Below, in pieces: positions 18,347 to 27,706 of a stretch of DNA of 64,000 nucleotides. The translations under genes were made by a program, and so were the position numbers. Position 1 is the stretch's first letter, and every line of letters starts with the position of its first letter. The notes below the pieces were generated by a model. That model saw only the letters and a program-made list of their open reading frames with translations, did no database searches and was not told the origin of the DNA. The stretch covers positions 3,162,001-3,226,000 of the forward strand of contig NZ_CP114882.2 in NCBI RefSeq assembly GCF_027474525.2, given 5' to 3'. The stretch is from Flavobacterium lacustre. GTDB taxonomy: Bacteria > Bacteroidota > Bacteroidia > Flavobacteriales > Flavobacteriaceae.

Positions 18347-19144
18347 ATGAATAAAACAACTTTTCAAATTTCTAAAATGGATTGTCCTGCCGAAGAAAAC
18401 ATTATAAAAATGAAGCTCAACGGGTTTACGGAAATTGCAGCCTTAGCGTTTGATATTCCAAATCGACTTGTTGTAATATACCATTCAGGAAATCATGATG
18501 AGATTCTTAAAGCGTTGGATAGTTTAGATTTTGACACTACATTTATTGCTACAGAAACTTCAAACGATGTTAATTTCAATACGAATTCAAAACAGCAAAA
18601 AAGGGTATTGCAACAGGTTTTATTCATCAATTTTTTCTTTTTTGTATTGGAACTATTAACGGGATTTTTATCCCATTCCATGGGACTTTTAGCCGACGGC
18701 CTTGATATGTTAGCAGACAGCATCGTTTACGCATTGGCCCTATTTGCGGTTGGCGGAACGGTGATGCGAAAAAACCAAATTGCAAGAGCCAGTGGTTATC
18801 TACAATTGACATTAGCGGTACTCGGTTTTATTGAAGTAATACGGCGTTTTATGGGTTTTGGAGACCTCCCAAAATTTCAAACTATGATTATTATTTCGAT
18901 ATTTGCATTGATTGGTAATGCTGCCTGTTTGTATTTATTACAAAAAAGCAAGAGTGACGAAAATCATATAAAAGCAAGCATGATTTTTACGTCTAATGAT
19001 GTTATAGTAAATCTTGGCGTAATCCTGGCCGGAACGCTCGTTTACTTGACTCACAGTAAAATTCCGGATTTAATTGTGGGAATACTTGTTTTTATATTGG
19101 TAGGAAAAGGGGCTTTCCGAATTTTTAAACTCAGTCATAATTAA
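18347..19144 (+). CDS. CDF-like cation transporter with N-terminal metal-binding-like domain
   Basis: Residues 1-70 resemble a heavy-metal-associated domain, but with only one Cys (MDCPAEE in place of the usual MxCxxC). Residues 86-265 carry six membrane segments of the cation diffusion facilitator fold. The TM2 motif is DGLDMLADS, keeping acidic residues spaced as in CDF sites, with Asp where many family members have His. It probably exports a divalent metal such as Zn or Co across the inner membrane. There is no C-terminal cytoplasmic domain, so it is shorter than classic CDF proteins. The specific ion is unknown. Confidence 0.82.
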   Translation: MNKTTFQISKMDCPAEENIIKMKLNGFTEIAALAFDIPNRLVVIYHSGNHDEILKALDSLDFDTTFIATETSNDVNFNTNSKQQKRVLQQVLFINFFFFVLELLTGFLSHSMGLLADGLDMLADSIVYALALFAVGGTVMRKNQIARASGYLQLTLAVLGFIEVIRRFMGFGDLPKFQTMIIISIFALIGNAACLYLLQKSKSDENHIKASMIFTSNDVIVNLGVILAGTLVYLTHSKIPDLIVGILVFILVGKGAFRIFKLSHN

Positions 19145-19204
19145 TATTTCAGCCTGTTTACCAATACATAATTTTAAAACCAAAACATCAAAATTTAAAA
19201 TCAA

Positions 19205-20029
19205 ATGACAGAACCAATCGTAAGCACAGCCTGGCTTCATGCTAATTTTGAAAACCCGGAATTAATACTACTTGAGGCTGTTTTAAAAGACAATCAGTCA
19301 AATTTAAAATCCGATTTAGAAAATTTTCAGATTAAAAGCGCTCGTCTTTTCGATATAAAAAGCACGTTTAGCGACAATAGTAATCCGTTGCCCAACACAC
19401 TTCCTAGCACTGAACAATTTGAAACCGAGGTAAAAAAATTGGGAATTAACAAGAACAGTACAATTGTTATTTATGATAAATTAGGCATTTACTCCAGTCC
19501 CAGAGCATGGTGGTTGTTTAAAATAATGGGACATAAAAGCGTTTTTGTTTTAGATGGAGGATTTCCAGCGTGGATAGCAGAAGGATATGCAATAGAAGAA
19601 ATACCAACGAATCAAAACTATGAAACTGGAGATTTTGAAGCAAAATTCGTAACTGAATTAGTTAAAACCAAAGAACAAATAGTCGAAAATATAGCAACCA
19701 AAGAAGCCGTATTGATTGATGCTCGTGCAGAAAACAGATTCAAAGGAATTGGTGATGAACCTAGAGCCGGATTAAGAAGCGGACATATTCCCGGTTCCAT
19801 AAATATCCCTTATACCAAACTAATCCGAGATGGAAAATTTTTATCCAAAGCCGAATTAATTGAAATTTTACCTGTAAGCGATAAACCATTACTATTCACC
19901 TGTGGCTCTGGAGTTACCGCCTGTATTGATTTAATTGCCTATGAATTGATTTGTAAAAATCCAAAATCAGTGTATGATGGTTCTTGGACAGAATGGGGAC
20001 AACTCGAACATCTTCCAATAGAAAAATAG
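19205..20029 (+). CDS. sseA: Sulfurtransferase (rhodanese / 3-mercaptopyruvate type)
   Basis: Two tandem rhodanese domains fill 274 residues. The catalytic Cys233 lies in CGSGVTA, the active-site loop typical of 3-mercaptopyruvate sulfurtransferases rather than thiosulfate rhodanese. The inactive first domain and the linker (RAENRFKGIGDEPRAGLRSGHIPG) are standard. The enzyme moves sulfur from mercaptopyruvate to a thiol acceptor. No signal peptide is seen. Confidence 0.88.
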   Translation: MTEPIVSTAWLHANFENPELILLEAVLKDNQSNLKSDLENFQIKSARLFDIKSTFSDNSNPLPNTLPSTEQFETEVKKLGINKNSTIVIYDKLGIYSSPRAWWLFKIMGHKSVFVLDGGFPAWIAEGYAIEEIPTNQNYETGDFEAKFVTELVKTKEQIVENIATKEAVLIDARAENRFKGIGDEPRAGLRSGHIPGSINIPYTKLIRDGKFLSKAELIEILPVSDKPLLFTCGSGVTACIDLIAYELICKNPKSVYDGSWTEWGQLEHLPIEK

Positions 20030-20173
20030 GTTTCAACTCCTTTTGAGGCCAATTGTCGATTGAAATTATACCTGTAAAAAGTTTAATTTTATTAAAGTAA
20101 AGTATTTTACAGAAATTCAAAATCCGCTATATTTACATTCTATTAAAGCTATCGAATTGACAAATTCATACAG

Positions 20174-20722
20174 ATGAAACCCAAATTATTAATACTTCCC
20201 GGACTTGGAGATTCGGGTGAAAACCATTGGCAGAGTTATTGGTTAAGAAAATTTGAAAACTCCATTAAACTTGTTCAAGACAATTGGGACCAGCCCAAAC
20301 GAGAAGAATGGCTGGAGAAACTCAACGAAGCTATTCTGAAACTAGATGGTCCAACCATTTTAGTAGCCCACAGTTTAGCAGTTTCGATGGTTTTGCATTG
20401 GATGTCTGCTCACACCAATTCAAATATCATTGGAGCATTATTTGTTGCTCCTGCAGATGTTGATTCACCGGAACATGCCCCAGAAGTAATTTGGAATTTT
20501 GCACCGATACCAACAATTCCATTAAATTTTCCTTCGATAGTGATTAGCAGCGAAAATGACCCTTATATTTCATTAGAAAGAGCTGAATATCTGGCTCAAA
20601 AATGGGGTAGTGATTTTATCAATATTGGTCAAAAAGGGCATATCAATTCCGAATCGAATTTAGAATATTGGGAAGAAGGTCAATTGATTTTACAACAATT
20701 AATAGACATGATTAACCGCTAA
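20174..20722 (+). CDS. RBBP9/YdeN-family alpha/beta hydrolase
   Basis: This short (182-residue) serine hydrolase begins with the family's PKLLILPGLGDSGENHWQ pattern. The nucleophile is Ser67 in VAHSLA; a late Asp in SENDPYIS and His in KGHINSES complete the triad. The size and the early GxGxSxxxHW motif place it in the RBBP9/YdeN group. The physiological substrate is unknown. It converges on csaA with only 2 bp between the stops. Confidence 0.88.
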   Translation: MKPKLLILPGLGDSGENHWQSYWLRKFENSIKLVQDNWDQPKREEWLEKLNEAILKLDGPTILVAHSLAVSMVLHWMSAHTNSNIIGALFVAPADVDSPEHAPEVIWNFAPIPTIPLNFPSIVISSENDPYISLERAEYLAQKWGSDFINIGQKGHINSESNLEYWEEGQLILQQLIDMINR

Positions 20723-20724
20723 AT

Positions 20725-21060
20725 TTAGCCTATCCGCAATCCCTTTTCTATTTTAAAATCCGGCGAAAGCAAAATAACATCCCCGGCTTCTCCCACAGCG
20801 CCAAGAACAAGACATTCACTCCAGAATTTTCCGATTTGTTTTTTGGGAAAATTAACTACAGCTACAATTTGTCGGTTGACCAAATCTTCTTTTTGATAGC
20901 GCATGGTGATTTGTGCAGATGATTTTCTGATTCCGATTTCAGTACCAAAATCAATGATGAGTTGATAGGCAGGTTTTCGGGCTTCGGGAAAATCATTGAC
21001 TTCGAGAATGGTCCCTACTCTCATTTCTACTTTTTCAAATTCCGGCCAAGTAAGTTCCAT
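20725..21060 (-). CDS. csaA: tRNA-binding protein, CsaA type
   Basis: The 111-residue OB-fold protein matches the CsaA/tRNA-binding domain: start WPEFEKVEMRVGTI, middle KSSAQITMRY, end with VILLSPDFKIEKGLRIG. CsaA binds tRNA and has reported chaperone-like activity. The size equals that of stand-alone CsaA. Confidence 0.92.
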   Translation of the reverse strand: MELTWPEFEKVEMRVGTILEVNDFPEARKPAYQLIIDFGTEIGIRKSSAQITMRYQKEDLVNRQIVAVVNFPKKQIGKFWSECLVLGAVGEAGDVILLSPDFKIEKGLRIG

Positions 21061-21195
21061 AATTTTGTTTAGTATTGAAGTTGCGAATTATTTCAAAGAC
21101 TAATTTAGGATTTCCTCCTTAAAAAACAATCCTTTTTCATAACTTTAAAAAGTAAACTTAAAACAAGTCGAAAGACTCCCAATACAACTATCAAA

Positions 21196-21750
21196 ATGGC
21201 ACGAACTCCCTCCAACATGATTCCGCTTGGAACCTCTGCTCCAGAATTTTATTTGAAAGACACCAATTCTGATGCATGGTTTTCTTTTTCAGATTTAAAA
21301 GGAGAAAAAGGAACTTTAGTAGTATTTATATGCAATCACTGTCCGTTTGTCCTTCATGTAATAGAAGAAATTGTAATGATTGCCAATGATTATCGCGTGC
21401 AAGGAATTGGCATTATAGCCATTTCAAGCAATGATGTAAAAAAATATCCGCAAGATGCTCCAGAGCTGATGACGGAATTCGCTTTTGAAAACAAAATGGA
21501 GTTTCCTTATTTATATGATGAAACACAAGAAGTTGCCAAAGTTTATAATGCAGCATGTACGCCTGATTTTTTTCTGTTTGACAACCAAGACAAACTGGTT
21601 TATCGCGGACAACTTGACGATAGCCGTCCCAGAAACGGAATTCCGTTAAGCGGAAATGATTTGCGAGGTGCGATTGACGGCGTGGTTTACAATCGAAGCA
21701 TCAATCCGAACCAGAAGCCCAGTTTGGGTTGCTCTATCAAATGGAAATAG
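21196..21750 (+). CDS. Thioredoxin-fold peroxiredoxin-like protein (AhpC/TSA type)
   Basis: The 184-residue cytoplasmic protein has the redox motif Cys46-Asn-His-Cys49 (ICNHCPFV) at the start of the thioredoxin fold, then ISSNDVKKYPQDAP and the cis-Pro region CTPDFFLFD. This CNHC group is annotated as thioredoxin family proteins. A thiol-disulfide reductase or peroxidase role is likely but unproven. A terminator follows, shared with the convergent PPIase gene. Confidence 0.88.
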   Translation: MARTPSNMIPLGTSAPEFYLKDTNSDAWFSFSDLKGEKGTLVVFICNHCPFVLHVIEEIVMIANDYRVQGIGIIAISSNDVKKYPQDAPELMTEFAFENKMEFPYLYDETQEVAKVYNAACTPDFFLFDNQDKLVYRGQLDDSRPRNGIPLSGNDLRGAIDGVVYNRSINPNQKPSLGCSIKWK

Positions 21751-21820
21751 CTTTTGTTTTTAAGAATTACAATTCCAAATAGTTGTGCTTGTTGACTTTT
21801 GAAACTGCTTATTATAAAAA

Positions 21821-21848
21821 AAATCCCAAAACTCTCGTTTTGGGATTT
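21821..21848. terminator. Bidirectional terminator
   Basis: A perfect 12-bp stem (AAATCCCAAAAC/GTTTTGGGATTT) with a TCTC loop and A/T flanks lies between convergent genes. Confidence 0.88.
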
Positions 21849-21900
21849 CTATTTTTAATTCGTTTTTGCAATCTAAAAACCGATTGCTAAAAATGAAATA

Positions 21901-22833
21901 CTATTTCACGTCCATTAATTCTACGTCAAAAATCAAAGTAGCATTTGGTGGAATTACTCCTCCAGCTCCACGAGAACCGTATCCTAAATGTGATGGAATC
22001 ACGAAACGTGCTTTGTCACCAACTTGCAACAAGGCAATTCCTTCGTCCCAACCTTCGATTACCTGACCTTGACCTAATCTAAATTCGATTGGTTTTTTTC
22101 TTGGGTAAGAAGAATCAAAAACTTTTCCGTTCTCTAATGAACCTTCATAATGAACTGAAACCGTTTTTCCGCTGGCTGCTTTCTTTCCTTCACCTCTTTG
22201 GATGAATTGGTAACGCAAACCGCTTTCTGTTTTTTGAAAACCTGCAGCTAATTTTTCCATTGCTGCTTCGGCTGCTTCGCGTTCCGCTATTTCACGTTTA
22301 GCACGAGAACCTTCAAAAGTTCTGAAAGCTTCAACAGCATTCCATTTTTGAGCTTCTTCTCCAACTCTAACAATTTCTAAAGTCTCTAAAACATCCCCTT
22401 GAGCAACAGCATCAACAACATCCTGACCTTCTACAACATGTCCGAAAACAGTATGTTTATTATCTAACCAAGAAGTTGGAACGTGTGTAATATAAAATTG
22501 AGAACCATTTGATCCAGGTCCTGAATTAGCCATAGCCAAAATACCTGGTTTATCGTGTTTTAAACTTGGGTGAAATTCATCATCAAATTTATATCCAGGA
22601 TCACCAGTTCCAGTTCCTAGAGGACATCCTCCTTGAATCATGAAATCAGGAATTACACGGTGAAATTTTAATCCATCATAAAATTTAGTTCCTTGTGGTT
22701 TTACTTTATTCTCAAGGTTTCCTTCGGCTAATGCCACAAAGTTCCCAACCGTTCCCGGTGTTAACTCATGCTCTAATTTTACTAAAATCGATCCTTTTGC
22801 CGTATTGAATTTAGCGTATATTCCGTTTTCCAT
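21901..22833 (-). CDS. Cyclophilin-FKBP fusion peptidylprolyl isomerase
   Basis: Two isomerase folds sit in one 310-residue chain. Residues 1 to about 165 are a bacterial cyclophilin (KFYDGLKFHRVIPDFMIQGG, GSNGSQFYITH). After an Ala/Glu-rich linker, residues about 200-310 are an FKBP domain (VSVHYEGSL, FRLGQGQVIEGWDEG, IPSHLGYG). No signal peptide is present, so it acts on cytoplasmic proteins. The fusion is known in Bacteroidota. A TAATTTTG -7 element sits 25 bp upstream of the ATG. Confidence 0.93.
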   Translation of the reverse strand: MENGIYAKFNTAKGSILVKLEHELTPGTVGNFVALAEGNLENKVKPQGTKFYDGLKFHRVIPDFMIQGGCPLGTGTGDPGYKFDDEFHPSLKHDKPGILAMANSGPGSNGSQFYITHVPTSWLDNKHTVFGHVVEGQDVVDAVAQGDVLETLEIVRVGEEAQKWNAVEAFRTFEGSRAKREIAEREAAEAAMEKLAAGFQKTESGLRYQFIQRGEGKKAASGKTVSVHYEGSLENGKVFDSSYPRKKPIEFRLGQGQVIEGWDEGIALLQVGDKARFVIPSHLGYGSRGAGGVIPPNATLIFDVELMDVK

Positions 22834-22857
22834 TATTGTTTAATTTTTATTGAAGTG

Positions 22858-22865
22858 CAAAATTA
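22858..22865 (-). promoter_or_regulatory. TAnnTTTG -7 element for the PPIase gene
   Basis: The minus strand reads TAATTTTG, ending 25 bp before the start codon. Confidence 0.5.
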
Positions 22866-23035
22866 CGAAATTAATTTTAAAATGGTTATTGAGAGAATCG
22901 TTGATTTGGTTATTTCAAAAATTAGACCTAAAAAGTTTGTAAAGAATGAATCTAATTGAAAAAACACCATTAATCACGAAGCAATCCGAAACTCATTAAA
23001 AACAGAAAATCGTAACAGATTGCTGGGAATAGCAC

Positions 23036-23070
23036 AAAAAAAATGACATCCATTACGAATGTCATTTTTT
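23036..23070 (-). terminator. Rho-independent terminator of the M3 peptidase gene
   Basis: Stem AAAAATGACAT/ATGTCATTTTT with a 9-base loop lies 18 bp after the stop. Confidence 0.85.
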
Positions 23071-23087
23071 GATACTGAAGTGATTTA

Positions 23088-25220
23088 TTATTCTTTTGCA
23101 GACAAACCTGAATTTCTCAAATACGGTTCAATTTGCATGTCATGTCCGATGAAATCTTTGAAGGCTTTGTTTAAATCTAAACTATTCCCTACCGATAAAA
23201 TGTATTTTCTAAAACGTTCGCAATTGGCTCTGGTCATACCACCATTAGCCTGCATCCAATCGAAAGCATTGTAATCTAATGTTTTGGACCAAGTATAAGC
23301 GTAATACCCGGCAGAATATCCACCACTCCAAATGTGAGCAAAATAAGGCGTATGGTATCGGGTAGGAACTTCGTTAACCAACAAGCCATATTTTTGAAGC
23401 GCTTCTTTTTCGAATTCTAAAGTTGGTTTAAAATCAGATTCCTTTTCTACACTGTGCCAAGCCATATCTAAAGTTGCAGCCGCTAATAATTCGGTCACCT
23501 GATAGCCTTTATTAAAGGTTTCCGCCTTTTTTATTTTATCAATCAACTCTTGCGGAATTACTTGTTTGGTTTGGTAATGAATCGCATAATTTTTTAAAAC
23601 TGTTGGATCTAAAGCTGCATGTTCATTGATTTGCGAAGGGAATTCAACATAATCTCTCGGTACCGAAGTCCCTGAAAGCGTCGTGTATTGTTGGTTCGCA
23701 AACAAACCGTGTAACGTATGTCCGAATTCATGAAAAAGTGTAATCACATCATCAAAACTGATTAATGAGGGGTTTCCGTTTACTGGTTTCGAGAAATTAT
23801 ATACGTTGACAATGACTGGTTTTTGTTTTAAATAATGTGATTGACTCACAAAATTACTCATCCAGGCACCGCCACTTTTATTATCTCTGGTGTAAAAATC
23901 TAAGTAATAAATCGCAATTGATTTTCCATTATTATCAAATACTTCATAGACTTTTACATCCGGATGATACACTGGTAAATCTTCACGAACTTTGAATGTG
24001 ATACCATACATTTCTTTGGCAGCAAAAAATACTCCATTTTCTAAAACTGATGTAATTTCAAAATAAGGTTTTATTTGACTTTCGTCTAAATCATATTTTG
24101 CTTTACGCACCTGCTCTGAGTAAAAATTCCAATCCCAAGGTTCGAGTTGAAAACCTCCGTTTTGTGCATTTATTAAATCTTGAATTTCTTTGGCTTCCAC
24201 TTTTGCTTTGGCTACTGCTGGAGCTGCAATTTTGGCTAATAAATCCATTGCAGGAGCTGGAGATTGTGCCATTTGGTCTTGTAATTTCCATTCTGCAAAA
24301 CTCTTTTTCCCCATCAAATTCGCTTTTTGCAAACGTAATTTCGCCATTTTCTCTAACACTTCTCTTGTGTCACCATCATCATTTTTTTCAGCACGATACC
24401 AAGAGGATTTGTATATTTTTTCTCTCGCAGCTCTATTTTTTAAATTTTGCAACAACGGTTGTTGCGTCGTATTTAATAAGCCTATCAGATATTTTCCGTC
24501 TTTCCCTGCTTCGGTTGCTTTTGCTTTTGCAGCAGCAATTTCATCGGCACTCAAACCGTCTAAATCCGTTGCATTATCAAATAAAACCGCGCCATTTTTG
24601 CGGGCGATTAATAATTTATTTCCAAAGAGCGTTCCCAAACTGGCCAACTCTTCATTGATTTTTTTCATTTTTTCTTTATCCGCAGGCGATAAATTAGCTC
24701 CGGCTAATTCAAACTGTTGCAAATAATACTGTGTTAATTTTTGATCTTCGCCTTTCAATGCATTTAGATTTAATGCCTTGAAACGCTTGTATAATTGGCT
24801 GTTCAAATATATCTTATCATTATGTGCAGAGAAAACAGGTGCGTATTCTTCGTCAATAGCCTGCAATTTTGGATTGGTATTAGAACCCGTTAAATTATAA
24901 AAAATCCCTGTGGCTCTGGCCAAATCTACTCCACTGGTTTCTAATGCCAGTACCGTATTTTGAAACGTTGGTTTAGCTGGATTGTTGGCTATTTTTTCTA
25001 TTTCTTTATCATGAACTTTTAAAGCAAAATCAAAAGCCGGTTTAAAATGCTCGTCTTTGATTAAATTAAATGGTGGTGCTTGGTACTGTAAAGTACTTTT
25101 TTGCAAAAGAGGATTTGTCATTTTAACAGCGTTAGTTTGTGCATTTATGACTTGAGTTTTTGTAGCAGCACCAAAAAAAAGCATGGTGCTCGCCAGAAGC
25201 ATTTTTGGAAAAATTTGCAT
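23088..25220 (-). CDS. dcp: M3-family metallopeptidase (peptidyl-dipeptidase Dcp-like)
   Basis: The zinc site HEFGH starts at residue 497 (HEFGHTLHG), the hallmark of M3 thermolysin-like oligopeptidases. I chose ATG 25218-25220 because it begins a good signal peptide (MQIFPKMLLASTMLFFGAAT...NAQ); an earlier in-frame ATG would bury this under a poor N-terminus. The 710-residue length matches Dcp, which removes C-terminal dipeptides in the periplasm. KYGLLVNEVPTRYHTPYFAHIWSGG is split here as KYGLLVNEVP and HIWSGGYSAGYY, the substrate-binding C-terminus. Confidence 0.92.
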   Translation of the reverse strand: MQIFPKMLLASTMLFFGAATKTQVINAQTNAVKMTNPLLQKSTLQYQAPPFNLIKDEHFKPAFDFALKVHDKEIEKIANNPAKPTFQNTVLALETSGVDLARATGIFYNLTGSNTNPKLQAIDEEYAPVFSAHNDKIYLNSQLYKRFKALNLNALKGEDQKLTQYYLQQFELAGANLSPADKEKMKKINEELASLGTLFGNKLLIARKNGAVLFDNATDLDGLSADEIAAAKAKATEAGKDGKYLIGLLNTTQQPLLQNLKNRAAREKIYKSSWYRAEKNDDGDTREVLEKMAKLRLQKANLMGKKSFAEWKLQDQMAQSPAPAMDLLAKIAAPAVAKAKVEAKEIQDLINAQNGGFQLEPWDWNFYSEQVRKAKYDLDESQIKPYFEITSVLENGVFFAAKEMYGITFKVREDLPVYHPDVKVYEVFDNNGKSIAIYYLDFYTRDNKSGGAWMSNFVSQSHYLKQKPVIVNVYNFSKPVNGNPSLISFDDVITLFHEFGHTLHGLFANQQYTTLSGTSVPRDYVEFPSQINEHAALDPTVLKNYAIHYQTKQVIPQELIDKIKKAETFNKGYQVTELLAAATLDMAWHSVEKESDFKPTLEFEKEALQKYGLLVNEVPTRYHTPYFAHIWSGGYSAGYYAYTWSKTLDYNAFDWMQANGGMTRANCERFRKYILSVGNSLDLNKAFKDFIGHDMQIEPYLRNSGLSAKE

Positions 25221-25431
25221 ATTGAGGGTTTTAATTTGTATACTATAAAAGTACATGAAAAAACAATAAGACAAAACGTATTTGTAAAAAATAAATTACA
25301 CACAACATTCTTACTATCAATTAAATAAAAACAAATATTATTTAATTTTAAAAGAATTCTCTATGATTGTAAAGTCAAAAAACAACTGTAAAGAGTATTT
25401 TTTTATTATGATTTTGAGAATTGAATCACAC

Positions 25432-25464
25432 TTGTTTGAGGGCTAAAAAGTTACCCTCAAACAA
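25432..25464 (-). terminator. Hairpin after the minus-strand five-gene run
   Basis: Perfect 11-bp arms TTGTTTGAGGG and CCCTCAAACAA lie 18 bp past the stop of the NAD(P)-binding protein gene. The rest of the 262-bp gap (25221-25482) holds nothing else recognisable. Confidence 0.7.
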
Positions 25465-25482
25465 AATTATACGTATGATTTT

Positions 25483-26142
25483 CTAGACATTTCCAATTTT
25501 CTGAATAGCATCAGATTCGATTATTTGGAAACCTTTGCAGTTGTTTTGTGCAATTGTAAAAAGGGCTTTGGCAACCATTTCACTTTCAATTGGTTTGTAT
25601 TTTTTCAAGCTTCCAACAAATAAAAAAGAAGTCATTTTCATGAAAAAAGTACCTATTTTTTCTCCTAATCTAAATTCTGTGCGATTTCCTAAAAGCAACG
25701 ACGGTTGTAATACAGTCACACTTTCGAACGTACATTGTTTTAGAAATGCTTCAATTTCTCCTTTTGTTTTTAAATAAAAATTAGCCGAATTGGCATCTGC
25801 GCCAAGGGAAGAAACAATCAGAAATTGTTTGATTTTATGGTGCAAAGCTATCGTTGCAAATTGTTTTGGATATTCAAAATCAACTTTTTTAAAGGCCGGT
25901 TTACTTCCTGCTTTTTTTATGGTTGTCCCAATGGTGCAAAAGAAATCGTCTCCTTTTACAAAATCTTGATAGGTTTCCGGTTTATCAAAATCAATGATGT
26001 ATTGTATTAATTTCGGGTGTTGAATTCCGGCGTCTCTTTTAACGAAAGTGATTACTTTTTCGTACTCTTGACTTCCTAATAGAAGTTGCAACAATTGAGC
26101 ACCAATAAGTCCTGTACTACCAATAATCAAAGCGGTTTTCAA
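25483..26142 (-). CDS. NAD(P)-binding Rossmann-fold protein (HTATIP2/atypical SDR type)
   Basis: The 219-residue protein begins with the dinucleotide-binding motif GSTGLIGAQLL. The FFCTIGTTIKKAGSK and FLIVSSLGADANSANFYLKTKGE segments match the atypical short-chain dehydrogenase group that includes HTATIP2/TIP30. The Tyr-x3-Lys pair is visible in FYLKTKGE. The substrate is unknown. Three bases separate it from the DUF1456 gene upstream, so it is co-transcribed. Confidence 0.82.
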   Translation of the reverse strand: MKTALIIGSTGLIGAQLLQLLLGSQEYEKVITFVKRDAGIQHPKLIQYIIDFDKPETYQDFVKGDDFFCTIGTTIKKAGSKPAFKKVDFEYPKQFATIALHHKIKQFLIVSSLGADANSANFYLKTKGEIEAFLKQCTFESVTVLQPSLLLGNRTEFRLGEKIGTFFMKMTSFLFVGSLKKYKPIESEMVAKALFTIAQNNCKGFQIIESDAIQKIGNV

Positions 26143-26145
26143 AAC

Positions 26146-26613
26146 TTAGGATTTTTTCTTATTCCCGTTGCTGTATCTCACTTTCTCCACCACTTGAATT
26201 TTTGGAGTTGATTTACCAGCTGCTTTTTTGAACGGCTTTTTAGCAGCAGAATTTGATTTTGATGGCTTTTGATCTCCTCTTGCTTTTTCATCGTCTTTTG
26301 GTGATGCTTTGAACTCCGCTCTTCCTGCGAATCCTTCTTTTACGGGAATTTCTGCTTTGTGTTTCGCCAAAACATCATTTGGATTTTTTGGATTTTCTTT
26401 CGTTCCGCGCAAGTGAATCACTAATCCATTTAAGAAATTACGCAATACCTGATCGCCACATTCCATGTAATTTTCATGGTCTTCGGCACGGAAAAAAGCA
26501 CCTAATTCTGATTTTGAAATTCTAAAATCAACCAATTCTAATATTTCAACTATTTGATCGTCACGCAGCATTAAAGCAACGCGAAGTTTTTTCAGGATAT
26601 CGTTATTTGTCAT
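26146..26613 (-). CDS. DUF1456 (YehS-like) protein
   Basis: Residues 1 to about 95 hold two repeats of the DUF1456 motif (NDILKKLRVALMLRDDQIVEIL and similar), as in E. coli YehS. The last 60 residues form a Lys/Ala/Pro-rich basic tail with low complexity. The function of DUF1456 is unknown; a nucleic-acid contact through the basic tail is only a guess. It has its own -7 element (TACCTTTG at 26628-26635 on the minus strand) although it lies in a co-directional gene run. Confidence 0.85.
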   Translation of the reverse strand: MTNNDILKKLRVALMLRDDQIVEILELVDFRISKSELGAFFRAEDHENYMECGDQVLRNFLNGLVIHLRGTKENPKNPNDVLAKHKAEIPVKEGFAGRAEFKASPKDDEKARGDQKPSKSNSAAKKPFKKAAGKSTPKIQVVEKVRYSNGNKKKS

Positions 26614-26627
26614 GTTTTAATTTTTTA

Positions 26628-26635
26628 CAAAGGTA
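26628..26635 (-). promoter_or_regulatory. TAnnTTTG -7 element for DUF1456
   Basis: The minus strand reads TACCTTTG 15 bp before the ATG, implying a very short leader. Confidence 0.45.
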
Positions 26636-26668
26636 CATTTAAAAAGCAATTGGGCCGTCATTTTAGAT

Positions 26669-27700
26669 TTAGAATTGGTTTTGGTTCAAAAGGGCTATTA
26701 TTTTGTCTAAATCTTCTTTCTGATGATTTGCCGTAATCACAATCCGATTTAAAACTTTGGAATCTGTTGGATATTTAAAATAGGTAACAATAATGTTATT
26801 GGCCTTAAAAACTTCATTGATTCCTTCTATTTCAGGATAAATCACAGGATAATTTGGATTGAAAACTACTGTTTCACTTGTGATTAAATGCGCTTTAATA
26901 TAGTTTAAATTAGCTTTTAACTTTTGATGCTGAATGCTGTAAATAGGCGCTGCATCAGCCATAGTTTGTACAAAAGCGGCATTCATTCCTGCACTGGAAA
27001 CAACAGTATCTACTTCCATCATTTGAGAAATAAACTCTGAATCACTTGCAATTACACCGCCCGTCAAACCAAAAGCTTTTCCTAAAGAAGCTACCATAAT
27101 TTTTCTCTTGATGTTTGAAAGTTGAATACTTGAAAACAATCCGCAACCGTTTATTCCAAGAATTCCGAGAGAATGCGATTCGTCAATAACCAACGTAATT
27201 TCTTTATTGGAAGGAATTAATTCCAAAAAAGATAAGTCAATCGGCTGGATTTGAAAAGAGGGAACGCTGTCCGTTAAAATTGTAATTTTTTCAATAACCG
27301 AATCTAATAATCGCGGATTTAATTGGTTTCCGATGAAAAAAGGCAAACTATTTGGCGCAGTAATTGCCGGATGCACATTTGGAAAATGAAAAAAACTATT
27401 GGTTTGCTGAACCAATTTATCCATCACTAATTTTCCTGCCAACATACCCGAAGAAACCGTTAAAACTGCTTCTACCTTAAGATAATTAGCCAGAAATGTT
27501 TCTCCATTTTCATATGCATTGAGTTTAACATTAGCACTTCTGGAACTTCCGTAAGCGGTTCCCCATTGCATAATATTCTTGATGAGCAGTTGTTGAAACG
27601 CTGTATTTACAGGCAATCCTAAATAAGATGTTCCGCCAAAATACAGATACTCTTCAGCATCAACAGCAATAATTCGATCCGGAAATTGGTTAACTTTCAT
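26669..27700 (-). CDS. Alpha-oxoamine synthase-like PLP enzyme (BioF/aminotransferase class I/II)
   Basis: This fold-type I PLP enzyme has 343 residues. The Schiff-base lysine is Lys208 in ASLGKAFGLTGG, and Asp173/His176 in VIDESHSLG contact PLP. The layout FGGTSYLGLPVN...GSSRSANV resembles 8-amino-7-oxononanoate synthase and its relatives, but several class positions differ and it is short. It sits 6 bp after the dipeptide epimerase gene, and no biotin genes are nearby, so a role in amino-acid or cell-wall peptide catabolism seems likelier than biotin synthesis. Confidence 0.8.
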   Translation of the reverse strand: MKVNQFPDRIIAVDAEEYLYFGGTSYLGLPVNTAFQQLLIKNIMQWGTAYGSSRSANVKLNAYENGETFLANYLKVEAVLTVSSGMLAGKLVMDKLVQQTNSFFHFPNVHPAITAPNSLPFFIGNQLNPRLLDSVIEKITILTDSVPSFQIQPIDLSFLELIPSNKEITLVIDESHSLGILGINGCGLFSSIQLSNIKRKIMVASLGKAFGLTGGVIASDSEFISQMMEVDTVVSSAGMNAAFVQTMADAAPIYSIQHQKLKANLNYIKAHLITSETVVFNPNYPVIYPEIEGINEVFKANNIIVTYFKYPTDSKVLNRIVITANHQKEDLDKIIALLNQNQF

Positions 27701-27706
27701 TTAGAA

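Noticed and set aside
24098..24726. Long plus-strand frames opposite the M3 peptidase gene
   Set aside because: They are antisense to a clear metallopeptidase with HEFGH, have low-complexity compositions and match no known protein pattern.
25364..25447. A 27-codon plus-strand mini-ORF (MIVKSKNN...)
   Set aside because: It has no recognisable motif or ribosome site and ends inside the terminator hairpin.
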